From contig JAGMVK010000001.1 of NCBI GenBank assembly GCA_020747065.1, positions 2,418,001 through 2,482,000 of the forward strand: a stretch of 64,000 nucleotides of DNA. The letters run 5' to 3'. This stretch comes from Cadophora sp. MPI-SDFR-AT-0126. Its lineage: Eukaryota > Ascomycota > Leotiomycetes > Helotiales > Ploettnerulaceae. Each line of letters opens with the position of its first letter. Position 1 is the first letter of the stretch. The notes below the pieces were generated by a model. That model saw nothing but the letters and a program-made list of their open reading frames with translations. It ran no database searches and was not told the origin of the DNA. Positions 23,001-33,888 of this stretch are shown in pieces. The translations under genes were made by a program, and so were the position numbers.

Positions 23001-25477
23001 AAACATTTTCTTAGTTCTGAGGGATGCTGGACAGCTAAGCTTCGGCCGCTGTATTTGGGAACGGATCAAGATAAAATGCACGTTTCAGGACAAAATTACA
23101 AAATTTGCAGGGAATGAAGAACCATGTTCCTATGAAATTTTAATTCTTCAACTCACAAGCAACTGCAGCGGTCGTGTCGATCTGCGGGGTCAACTTTCGG
23201 GACGAGATTTCTCTCAAGATCTCGGCGTTGGACAGAATGCCTACAAGTTGTTAACTTTTTATCTGCGATTCTCTTCCACATGATCAATCGTATTTATATA
23301 AATATGGATAAGATATCAACAGATATCAAGGCGCTCGGGCATTTTTATTGAAGGCTGATTGTGCTTACCTGACTCGCCAGAACAGGCACCAGCTTTTCCA
23401 CCACCCGAGAAGAGACACCAAGGCTTGTTGCATGCTGAGTTCGACAGCCTAAAAGATAATCTCAGTGCATGTTATTGAAGTTATTGGCCAAAAGTACGTT
23501 TCTTCTTCCTCTTCTTCTTTGGACTTCTGTTTCTTTTCCAAAAAAAAAAATTATCCGGTAAAGAAACATGAAGAGATATGAAGGATAGATATGTGGAGAG
23601 GAGTTTGAGCTTACGTGAATGACCGGCCATACCAGCCCATTCCAAGAACAACCTTCGACGGAGGTATTCCTACCCGCCAGAGAAGGTTCAGTGCTTCATC
23701 AATCTCCGTGAGATTCGTGTGCGGGCGGACATATGGCCCAGAGTATACATTCGTGCTGTCCCAAGTTCCATGAAGATCGTAAGACATAACGTTGAACCAG
23801 TCAAGATAAGGCTGCATCCCTATCAAGTCGAAATGTTGAAGATACCAGAAGCTAGATGGCAGAGTGGCAGTCACGCCATACCTTGAGCCAAATGAGAACG
23901 TCATTTCTTTGAGGAGCAGAACGAGGTTGGCGCTATCAGCTGGCGAGCCACCTCGATCATCAGCTCCAGGGTATTCCCAATCAAGATCAACGCCGTCGAA
24001 GTTGTAAGTTGCCATAAATTGTTTCAGGGAAGAAATGAATGCTGCTCGGTTGCTTTGGGTACTGACCATGTCACTGAAAGCTGTTCGAGTGTTTGGGACG
24101 TTGGTCTCGTCGTTAAATGACCAACCGCCAACCTAACAACAGCAACTATTAGCATGTATGCCTGAATGGAGACAGTCACATGAATCAACTTACGGAGATC
24201 CAAGTCTGGAGTCCTCGTTTCTTGGATTTTAATGCCGTAAAACGTGCATATAACTTGACTGTTTCGGCGTCCATTCCACTCATTTGAAATGTCGTAGGAT
24301 TGAAGAATGCAAATGCTGATAAAGTAAGGTAAAGCTCTGAGGAGTTTTTATTTAGAAATTTCGTACCAAAATTGATATGAGTTAGGCCATCAAGGTGAAG
24401 ATCTTCAGGATTTCGCTTATCACAGGGCCGTGTCGGAGCCCTAGAGGAGACTTGTAAGTTTCTGCCATGATTCCGGGAGACATTACCATACCATCCTTCG
24501 TAGTAACCAATGCGACGCCCGGCAATACTGTTGGCAAAGCTGCTGCAAGATGGTGGTTTTGGCTGTCCACATCCGCCAAATGTCTGAAGGATATTTAGCA
24601 TGGCTTCCACAACGGCATGAAAATAACTAAGCGAAGCGATCCGCATTCGAAGAGACTTACATTGTCACAGCCAGCACCGCAAAATTCTGAAATCAAATTA
24701 GTTCAATATGACTTTTGTGCTAGACTTCTCTAAGTTTACCTTCTGTTGTACCGCACTTTGCCACGAATCACAAGTTAGAACTGGCCACATGATATTTGAT
24801 TTGTGTATGAATGGTACGCTGAAAGATCCATGACTTACGAAACCAGATGTGCTACAGCACACGCTCAGTGGACATGCTCCTTTGCCTTCGGCGGCATATT
24901 GCCCACATGATGCTTTTGCGTCGCAGTTCCTGTCAATTTGAATGAGACTTTGACTTCACAGGAAAATTTACCACTAGAAGGGACTTACGAAATGCAAGAT
25001 CCAGAGCCACAGAACTCAGGCGAATACCCGCACCATCCCTCCTATTTTCGTCAGTTGTTATCAAAATCATGAAAACGTGACGAAATGCGGCATACTGACA
25101 TTACTGCAACAAGCTCCATTGACACATGGGGTGCCTGGTGCGCAGGCTCCCTCAGGAAGAGCTGCTGCTGCACGTTTGTCTAGACTTGACAAGCCCAGAG
25201 CAGCTGGTAAAAGTGGATTGACATTTCTATGAGTGCTATTAATGAATCGTGGAGTGTCATTTCTATGTTGTGGAAAGATAGGCCGGTAAATAGCACTCTT
25301 GTTCCTATTGGCCACATATCGAGGTGTGGTGAAATTCAAATGCTGTGAAGGCCTGGCCACAGAAGTTGCTCGCGGTCGAGGCGAGATTGATGTAATGGCT
25401 GCTCCGTGGCTCTGACCCAAGAGGAGAAAAAGTAGTACGAACCATGGAAAGGAGAGATTATGGGCCAAGATTTTCAT
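20077..25477 (-). CDS. Secreted GH18 chitinase, killer-toxin-like subgroup C, with CBM18 modules
   Basis: Very long, many-exon (about 15) secreted chitinase. The start at 25477 gives a signal peptide (MKILAHNLSFPWFVLLFLLL). A pro-like region with an LDKR site follows. Next is a CBM18 chitin-binding module (CAPGTPCVNGACCSN + GWCGYSPEFCGSGSCIS), then further Cys-rich sequence (CGQYAAEGKGACPLSVCC, CGTTEEFCGAGC). The GH18 barrel begins RRIGYYEGWYG + APTRPCDKRNPEDL and has the catalytic motif DGVDLDWEYP with the acid Glu, plus FNVMSYDLHG and VVLGMGWYGRSF. The C-terminal half is Cys-rich (CYGGCGDG, YCCEDFTPPP, CEVTYTCQYGG) and ends at 20077. This layout matches subgroup C chitinases, which resemble the chitinase subunit of yeast killer toxins. 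No toxin gamma-like subunit is seen. It is head-to-head with a LysM/CBM18 gene. The internal exon map is approximate. Confidence 0.85.
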
Positions 25478-26956
25478 GATGTTGATAATGCCAGATGATA
25501 GAATATCCAAGGTAACAATGAAGAATTTCAACAAGTGATAATGAAATAAACCACGAAGTTTGACAGAAGTGTCAACGGATGACTGTTGAAAGACTAGTTG
25601 CCATGTGTCTCACTGTTATGGACACTTCAAAATGAGTTGGGGGAGGAGATTTACTCTGGGAAAACGTCCATTTCGGGTCCCTTTTCGGCAATCCACATCA
25701 TACAATATCCAGGGGTTCCCACCGAACATGAACAAAAGAACCTTACATCGCTAAGCTTACTTTTAGTATCGTCTAAACTTTCTTCTCAGTGAAAGGTGGC
25801 GGCCGACGCTGGTTCGGAGCAAGTATCCAAGATGGAAGGACGATGCTGCGGTACATTGAGATAAAATTGGGAGTGGTAAGCTGCAGGGTAAAACGCTTGT
25901 TTTGTAGCCCCATTCATTTGGAGCCGCTCATGCAGTGCGATTATAAATAAATGTCCTACACCCCTAAACTACAACACCATGACCGTCTTTGTGCAAGAGA
26001 ATGGTATCTCGTGGTCAATAGATGACAAGATTTGAGGCTAAAAACTTACGCCAAGCTCCGGACATTGTTGTACCTTGCAGGTCAAAGGCTTGAAAGGCTA
26101 TTCAGAACACCGATTACCCTATTCGTACTTTGTCAGGCAGGAAACCGGCCACATGATAAGTTTCGTTGCAATAACCGGAGAGTATTGTCGAGGTAATAGC
26201 GCAACGCGAAATTCCTTGCAGGCATTTATCTACTGTTACATATCCACCCTCATAAAAATGAAGTGTGGAACGAGTTCAAAGCTTACTCAAAGCTTACATG
26301 GTACGGGTACGATCCCAAACGGGTATTTGCTGGCCTTGGCGCCGACAGGGGTCGACGATTTACCCAAGCGCCTATGATGGACTTTCAATAAGTAATAGAA
26401 GTGCCACTTTGGGAATGGCTTTGATGGAAGTCATTCTGCCACTAAATGATTTTTTCACAGTAGATATTAAATTCAAGGCTCAAATAAAACGGAAAGAAAA
26501 TGTGGAAGATCTCAGCTTATAGTCTGGTCGCTCCGAAGTGGAATGGAAACCCCACTTCAGCAACAACCTTTGTAGAGTCGGAGAGAAAAGTTGCACCCTA
26601 AAATTCCCTGATGCAAGGAAGATCTCGGTCAAGAATTAATGCCGAGTACACCACATCGGCGGATGGATATTGACCTGTCACAGTCAGCACAACGGCTAGA
26701 ACCACTGCCCATGTCAGCCATGCTCACCGGTCTCTGAAGATGCACATGACAGCTCGGGGGTAAACTTGCCAGAATCGATTTCCAGGGGTTTGAAATGACA
26801 GGCATTCTGATTTACAAGTCTGTCTCGCTCAAAAGGGGACAAGCGGGTACTGGGGTGAAGACTTTGGTAGACTTCATTCCAAAGCTACTGAACGAATATG
26901 AGACTGAAAAACCCCAAATCTTTAAGCATACCGGGCATCGAACTCTGGGTCTCTAA
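25478..26956. other. Shared upstream region of chitinase and LysM genes
   Basis: About 1.48 kb between two divergent genes acting on chitin. It presumably holds both promoters and could coordinate them. Short frames here are unrelated to known proteins. No clear palindromic site was found by eye. Confidence 0.5.
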
Positions 26957-29733
26957 ATGTGCAAGATGTGGATAATCATCGCAGCATTCGCGCTTGCAAC
27001 GCAAAATGCCTCATGTCGCGACTTCAACATGTGGCCGTACATGGACCCGGATTCTTTTTCTAAGGCTATGAGTGTTGATACGAAATGCCTTGCTGCTCTG
27101 TAAGTATGCACTTGAATTTCAAGGCTACAAATTTACTGACTTCCTACCTGCAGTAATGCTTCTCTTCCTTGTCCCGAGCCATTCTTGACCTATGCGTCTG
27201 AGATTGACTTCTACTGGTGGGGTCCCGATAACCTCACCCAGATCTGTACTCCTACTTGTACCAACGCGATATCATCTTGGACAAGCAATGTCATTGAATC
27301 TTGTGGAGAACAGAACGTTCTTCTCCATGGCTCGTACGTGAAGGCACAGACCCTTCCGCTAATGTATTCCTTTGGCCACGACATTGCATGTCTTAAATCA
27401 AGCTCTGGAGAATTTTGTCAAATCGAAAGGCAAGAATGGCAAGGACAAGAAGCAATCTCGTACTCGGAAGACTATTGTTCTTTCGACAATGAGAATGCTG
27501 ATATGCCGGAGTGTGCTGATCCGGATTTTGATCCGAGTGTTGTCACCCCGGACATGATCTCAATGACGAATTTGTATTCGAAAGATCTGGTACGATGAGC
27601 TTCAAGTCGAACTTAATGGATGCAAAGGACTGACAGTACGCGTAGCTTTGTAGTGATTGCTTCTTGAAAATCTACCACAGTCGTCTAGAATCACCATTTT
27701 TACCAGCTGTGGAGTACACTGACTATTTGCTCGATCAATGGAAAGATATACAAGCCGTCTGCAGTACATCCATTCCCGTGACGACAAAATCCTCAACATT
27801 GTATGTTGGACCTGCAACCAGCACCACGCCAGTAGCTCGAAGGGCACCACAAATTACCGCAAGAGCAGTCATACCACGATCGATACCTGGGTATGCTGAT
27901 CTCGGTTGTTACACCGATGCAGACTCACGTACTCTACCGGAAACCAGCAAATCTGCCGACGATATGTCTCTTGACGTGTGTGCTTCATTCTGCTCCACCG
28001 CTGGTTACAAGATCTTCGGCGTTGAGAACGGCAACGAATGTTGGTGCTCAAACCAAATAAGCTCAAATGGTGCCCCTCAAAGCTCTTCAGCCTGTACAGC
28101 GCTTTGTGCAGGAAATTCTCAGCAAATATGTGGTGGAGGATGGGCGTTGAATGTCTATTCCTCGACTACTGCAGCTGCGCCTACGGCTGCCCCAACTCTT
28201 GCCGTTGGATCACTCTCAGGTTACAAGTACGTGGGCTGTTACTCGGACGCCGATAGTAGAACTCTCGGTGACCGTTCAATGTCCGACACAAGTATGACAC
28301 TCCAGAAATGTGCAGATTTCTGCAGTGGCGAGAAGATGTTTGGTTTAGAGTATGGTCAAGAATGCTGGTGTGGAAACTCACTGAACCCCATCGCAACCAT
28401 TTCTACATCATGTGACAAAGGTTGCAGCGGAGCACCAAATACACAATGTGGCGGTGGTTGGGCCATCGATGTATTCTCTGTAGCTGCTTCCCAAACTTCT
28501 GGGCCAGTCAGCACTGAAATGCCAACAACGACAAAATCTGTGCCACCAGCTGCGACGACTTGCCCAGGGCAGCTTGTGAAGACGGCTGACCCGAACGGTC
28601 TGCCTTTCGGATGTGCATACATTGCAGAAAAGTATCGTGTCAGTACTGGCGCGGTCATTTTTGCGACTAATGACAATCTCTGCGATGTGGACACCACTAT
28701 TTGCCTTCCATTGCCTTGCCAGACCGAGCGGATCGGGTTTACCGAATCATGCGATTCGCTGGTGAAGAAGTATTCCACAGATGCTAACAATCTCACCCGA
28801 GACTTGTTCTTGTCCTGGAATCCCAATATCATAGGATTTTGCCAGAACCTCCTCGGGGCTCAATACGTATGTAAGGGTCCCCCTGGTGGTGAAGTAAGCC
28901 TCGATGCTCCTGTGTACAACCCTACTGGTACGACCGGCTACTATACCACCGCTGTACCTCCGCAGCCGACATCCACTGGAACCACAGAGTCCTGTGGATT
29001 GTACCATAGTGTCGTCCAAGGAGATATATGCCAGACGATATGTCTCCGATATGGTATTTCGTTCGAGCAATTTTTAGCAATTAACAAACAACTATTGCCT
29101 GACTGCTCGAATCTTTGGCTTGGATACTCGGTAAGCTACAGCCTCCTTGTTTGGACAATAAGTTGAAACTGACATTTGGGATTTACAGTACTGCGTCTAC
29201 ACCGTCTCAGAGCCACTTGTAAGCACTGATGGATCTTGCGGTACTCAACACAACAATGCACAATGCAAAGACTCAGGATTTGGCGACTGCTGCAACCAAT
29301 CAGGCACTTGCGGGTCTGGAACTGCATACTGCGCAGCGGACGTTTGCCAATCAGGAGCATGTCTCGACGGAACACTTTCTCCGGATGGATCTTGTGGTAC
29401 GTCCATGCCTCTTTACAACAAGAACTGAATTCACTGACACTCACAGGACCCTCAAACCACCACTACGTCTGCTCAGACGGAAATTGCTGTTCCATATTCG
29501 GATTCTGCGGTGATGGAGATGATTTTTGTGGTCCAGGAAACTGTTATTCTGGAGCATGTGACCCAGATGAAGGTGGTATTTCGGTAGATGGTTCTTGTGG
29601 ACCTTTGTTTGCTGGGAACAAGACGTGCACCGGCAGTCAATTTGGTGCATGTTGCAGTTCGTCTGGATTCTGTGGTGACAGCGATGATTACTGTAAGGGG
29701 GATAACTGCCATTCGGGAGCATGTCATTCATAG
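26957..29733 (+). CDS. Secreted LysM / WSC / CBM18 multi-domain chitin-binding protein
   Basis: Five exons (26957-27099, 27154-27589, 27646-29130, 29189-29396, 29447-29733) give 852 residues in continuous frame. A signal peptide (MCKMWIIIAAFALATQNASC) comes first. A Cys-containing N-terminal region of the type seen in large LysM proteins follows. Two WSC domains come next, beginning GYADLGCYTDADSRTL and GYKYVGCYSDADSRTL, each with CWC and QxCGGGWA. Three LysM-like units follow (around FGCAYIAEKYRVSTGAVIF, ESCDSLVKKYS, and YHSVVQGDICQTICLRYGIS). The C-terminal third has three CBM18 units with CCSIFGFCGDGDDFCG and CCSSSGFCGDSDDYC. No catalytic domain. It should bind chitin outside the cell, shielding self walls or cooperating with the divergent chitinase. 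In Trichoderma, subgroup C chitinase genes neighbour LysM genes; this matches. Confidence 0.9.
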
Positions 29734-29998
29734 AAGTCGAAGGTATTTCCTTGTTTGTTTTGTTCGTTAAGCGAGAGGTTTCGACCCGCATACCAAATGA
29801 ACAAATTCGAGCTCATGGGCCATGTCTCACGCTGAATGAGACTTGTGATCTGACTATCTTGAATCGTAAACGTGAAATTTTCGTCACTTAGTCATCCGGC
29901 TAAAACTTCCCTGTAAGCCATAAGCCGAGAGTCCACCTGTTTGCGTTACATATTAAAGCGCCTGTGCCCGCCATGGAATAATTGCATCCGCACAATCC

Positions 29999-31762
29999 AT
30001 GATGTCTTCACCAGATTCATCCGAAGATGACCATCAATTCATACCACAGCCTCTCAATATTGAACAGTGCGCAGCTCTTCACAACACCATAGCGGCAATC
30101 CACGTCAATTCACCACACTGCCATACTCGCTGCCGGCTCCAGAGCAACTTCTGGAATGTACACAACAGCCAAGAGAGTTTGGCTGTCAGGGACAGACTAA
30201 CCCCAGAACTGATCGAATACCTATCCGCCATTTCTGTTTTCACGATCGATGAAGAGCCATTGTCAGGTGCCGGCGATGACACATCCAATCGTGATCATGG
30301 TGATGAACCACCTCAAAAGAAGACTCGGTCCGATGGCCCAGTGACCGAGCCGGACTTCACGCCAGCATTGAAGTTTCCATATCCTTGGATGATGTTTCTG
30401 TACGAAGAGTGGCCTGTGGAGGATGTAGAAGATGAGCAAGTCCTGGAGTCCACTGTCGTGCTGCTCTATTCATCTGTGGGCTCCAAAGGTGGCCTCTTTT
30501 TCGATATGTCGACGAATCTTTGCTGCTGGGCTTCTGTTGAGGGGCCATCTTGGCCTCAAAGACCCACTGAATGGATTCCACTGGAGACTGCACTGGAAAG
30601 ATATTTGTACTGCTGGCAGGAAGGACGGTATTCTGTCAGCGCAGGGGTTGACTCGCAACAATGCGGCTTTGCGGCTCCATTTTCCGCAGCCCAGCTTGAA
30701 AAGACTTTGGCGGAGTGGGAGGCATTGTTACAGGCCATTGAGATGAGAATTCCGGTAACGAACAGTAACAATGATGAACAGAGGTCTGATGAGCAAAGAG
30801 ATCTCGAGGAAGCACCGGCATCTGAAACTCCTCGATTTCTGCTCGATAGCGATGATCTGGAGGACCCAGCTCTCCTCCGAGATTTGAACTTAATGCCGCC
30901 CATCGAAACACTCGCTTTCGATACTGGCCTCGATCAAAATATGACTCCGTGTTTCTTGCTGAAGTTTTTAAGTCGCGCCAGGAAGCCAGCACATCCCAAC
31001 ATGCGGATCGCACCAAGCATCACAATTTTCGATGCAAGGCAAGCACGACAGGATCTACTTGCTGACCGGGATCGACGTCAAGCAGCAATTGATCGTCGTG
31101 GTGATATGAATGAGTGGTTTGAGAACCCAATTCTGCTGTTCCCGTACTGTGGAGAGAATGGTGGACAAATATCTGATTGGGTCGAATGGCAGCAGAGTGG
31201 TTTCGGTGACTTGTTGGTTAGCCGCAGAGCTGGTCTATACTTTGTATCTGGAGTGCGAGCTGGATGGTTTGATGGTGTCAAGTTTATTACGAAAAGGCCT
31301 TTGCAAATTGGAAGTGATGATGTCCGACTAGAGATCGACCACGCGCTGGCTGAGGTTCCTAATGTTGTCCCACGTCATGAAGTCGATGAAGAATCTGCCT
31401 TGCACCTGACACTGGAATTGAGAGGTAGTGAAAGTAGGCCAATATCAGGACTTGACGAGTCTCAAGGTGCCGAAATCTCAGATGCGTCGTCGGCAGAATT
31501 GAGAAGCCAAGTCGATGGTCAGTCTCGGTGGGGAAATGATGTACTCTTTTGCCATGACAATTTCTATCACTGCCCGTACTTTGGAAGGCATAGCCCGCGC
31601 TTGATGGACCTTCTGAGAGCATGGAGACGCCTCGTGGAAAGTGGAATTGTGACCGTTGGCCCGAACGGAGTAGAAGGGACGATAGAGGAAGCCTGGGAAG
31701 AAGCTAGGAGAACAAGACGAGGACTAGACGAGTTTGATATAGGCAGATGTTGGGAGTGTTGA
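29999..31762 (+). CDS. Hypothetical protein of 587 residues, unknown family
   Basis: Single uninterrupted frame with no signal peptide and no membrane segment. Acidic, Trp-rich protein. Features seen are an acidic Ser-rich N-terminus (MMSSPDSSEDD), a basic patch (PQKKTRS, about 102-108) that could be a nuclear signal, and Trp/Tyr-rich blocks (KFPYPWMMFLYEEWPVEDVE; SWPQRPTEWIPLETALERYL). A C-terminal block has CHDNFYHCPYFG and CWEC. No catalytic motif recognised. It follows the LysM gene on the same strand after 265 bp but lacks a secretion signal, so a link to chitin is only positional. Intronless structure is unusual among its neighbours. Codon use and the long open frame make it a real gene. 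Confidence 0.75.
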   Translation: MMSSPDSSEDDHQFIPQPLNIEQCAALHNTIAAIHVNSPHCHTRCRLQSNFWNVHNSQESLAVRDRLTPELIEYLSAISVFTIDEEPLSGAGDDTSNRDHGDEPPQKKTRSDGPVTEPDFTPALKFPYPWMMFLYEEWPVEDVEDEQVLESTVVLLYSSVGSKGGLFFDMSTNLCCWASVEGPSWPQRPTEWIPLETALERYLYCWQEGRYSVSAGVDSQQCGFAAPFSAAQLEKTLAEWEALLQAIEMRIPVTNSNNDEQRSDEQRDLEEAPASETPRFLLDSDDLEDPALLRDLNLMPPIETLAFDTGLDQNMTPCFLLKFLSRARKPAHPNMRIAPSITIFDARQARQDLLADRDRRQAAIDRRGDMNEWFENPILLFPYCGENGGQISDWVEWQQSGFGDLLVSRRAGLYFVSGVRAGWFDGVKFITKRPLQIGSDDVRLEIDHALAEVPNVVPRHEVDEESALHLTLELRGSESRPISGLDESQGAEISDASSAELRSQVDGQSRWGNDVLFCHDNFYHCPYFGRHSPRLMDLLRAWRRLVESGIVTVGPNGVEGTIEEAWEEARRTRRGLDEFDIGRCWEC

Positions 31763-31853
31763 ATGGCTCTGGTCCATTGACTGTATTCACTTGCTATCTT
31801 AAGAGAATCTGATACCCTTGGTAGAACATGCAGGTAACTACCATGGCCACCCT

Positions 31854-33888
31854 CTATCTTGTGTATCTGAAGAAACTTGCCTTGTCTCCACTATCCATCT
31901 CTGCTCTCTTCATTTCAGTGGTGTAGTCATTGGGATGAGGATGTTCCTCGTCTCTGCGCTTGTTGATTTGTCCCAGGATAAACCACTGGAAGGCGACGAG
32001 GATGAATGACATGGACAAAAATCCAAGGCAGACTCCATGTCCTGTGAAGTATCTCGGTGCGTCGGTGTTCTTGTAGCTGTTCCTCAGATTAGATGATAGA
32101 TTTTTTATGAGGATGGGATTATTGCACTTACATGAATGACGATATGACACCACCACAATTTCCGAACCCAATTTGGATCGCGATTCCGACGCCTCGCTTC
32201 GTTGAACCTCCGATATTGTTTCCATTCCACATCACCATGATAGGAATCATGGGGTAACTGAAAAATGTTAAATTCTCTGAAAAAAAAAAAAAAAAAAAAA
32301 AAAAAAACCGAGGTATGCGGGATAACTCACACTCCGCAGGCAGCCAAAAATGTGCCGACGTATTGCACAGCGGGGGTATCCGTGGAAAGAAGGAGAACAT
32401 AACCAATGATTGCCGAACAGCAGAATCCCGCAAGGAACCTGCAAGTGATTAGGTCTTGTACTTCCATGGGCGGCTACAATATTAAACTTACACTGCTCGC
32501 TTGTTGACTCGGTCACTGTAGAATCCACCGAGAACTGTGAAAACACACCCCAATACATAAGGAGGCTGAAGACTAGTTAGAAACAAAGTTTGACCGCTCG
32601 AAGTGACTATACTTACTACTGTGAGCAGCTGAGACATGGCATCGCTGTAACCCATAGCCCGGATGATCGATGGCAAGAAAAGAGAGAACGAATAGAGTGG
32701 GACGAGAATTCCAATGTAGGCAACAGATTGGACCCATATCTTCCAGTCAGCGAATGCATCCTTCATGAATTTGACATGGTAATGGGATGCAAGATCATCG
32801 TTGTCATGCGCCAAACGAAGTGACACCTCCTTCGCCTCCTCAGCGTTCAGGAATGAAGCTGTTGCAGGACTGTCGGCCATTGCCCAGAAAGCGATGAGTG
32901 CAACAATAACAGTTAGAAGTCCTTCGAGGATAAAAATCCAGGCCCATCCGTTTTTTCCTCCTAGCCCATCCATCTCGTTTATTCCACGGGCGAGGAGACC
33001 TCCAAAAGCACCTGCGACTGTAGCTGCCGAGAAGAAGATCGCAGCTCGGAACGCGCATTCTCGACGGCAATACCAGAGAGTGATATAGTAGTTGACACCC
33101 TGCGATCGTCAGGCTTATGTCTTAAACAATGCTGGTCAGACAGTCAACTTACTGGGAAGAGACCAGCCTCGGCAACACCAAGGAAGACTCGAGCAACGAC
33201 GAGTCCGTGAAAGTTTGAGACGAAGCCCGTGAATGTCATCGTGATTCCCCACGCAAGCATCATGATTGGAAACCACATGGACTGTCACCGAGTTAGTGTT
33301 GTCTTCTACAGAGGTCCGGCTATGTCATACCGCTCTCCAACGCTTCAAAATCCTGGAAATATTAATTTATGCTTTATTTAGTGTGGAATATGCTCTTACA
33401 TATTGGAAGGAACTTCGAACAAAACATAGGTCACGACTAAAGGTGGTATTAGGATTTGGATGGCTTAACATCTCTTGACAAGACTCACAGAAAACGGCTA
33501 CAAGGTTAAACTGTTAGCAAATGAACAGGTCACAAAGTCAGACTGGAACTTACATAAAGCTGTGTTGTACTGCATCCCTTTCAGCCCAATCGCCTTCTCG
33601 AGACCAAAAAGTTTCGCATTTCCGATATTCGTACGACTGAACACACTATCAGAGGAGCCGCATCGACTTCTTTGGACCAACTTACTCGAGGAATGAAAGT
33701 AAGTATAGCAGGGACAAGAACGGAATCAGATGCCAATCGATTTTTCTCAAAAGTCGCTTCGTTTGCAATGTGTCGTAAGTTGGGATATCCTCGACGAAGG
33801 CAACATCTGCTTTCTCATCGCCATCAATGCTTTTGATCTGCTTCAATTGCAGGTCTGAAGCGGGATTGGTCGTGGTTTCAGTAGCCAT
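31854..33888 (-). CDS. MFS transporter, Dal5/allantoate-permease (ACS) family
   Basis: Major facilitator in about ten exons, roughly 530 residues, start at 33888 (MATETTTNPASDLQLKQIKS). TM1 begins LLRKIDWHLIPFLSLLYLLS, the standard start of fungal anion:cation symporters, and continues RTNIGNAKLFGLEKAIGL. Further hallmarks are LFEVPSNI, ARVFLGVAEAGLFP and YYITLWYCRRECAFRAAIFF. The second half has SFSLFLPSIIRAMGYSDAMS, GFYSDRVNKRAV and KRGVGIAIQIGFGNCGG. The C-terminal tail ends KASFFRYTR at 31854. Members take up allantoate, ureidosuccinate, nicotinate, dipeptides or other organic anions with protons; the substrate here is not determinable. It converges with the 587-residue gene. One intron holds a long homopolymer. 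Confidence 0.9.
32280..32307. repeat. Poly(A)/poly(T) tract of about 28 bp in an MFS intron
   Basis: Uninterrupted A run on the plus strand. On the coding strand it is a T run directly downstream of an exon that reads AACGV, so it lies at the 5' part of the intron. Length may be affected by sequencing error. Confidence 0.85.

Noticed and set aside
20077..25477. Complete killer-toxin system with a gamma-like subunit
   Set aside because: Only the chitinase-type protein is present here; no separate small toxin subunit or immunity gene was seen nearby.
26075..26522. Frames in the chitinase-LysM spacer
   Set aside because: No signal peptide, no Cys pattern or known motif; more likely promoter DNA.
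32280..32307. Poly(A) run as the tail of a retrotransposed gene
   Set aside because: It lies in an intron of the MFS gene, with no target-site duplication or retrogene next to it.
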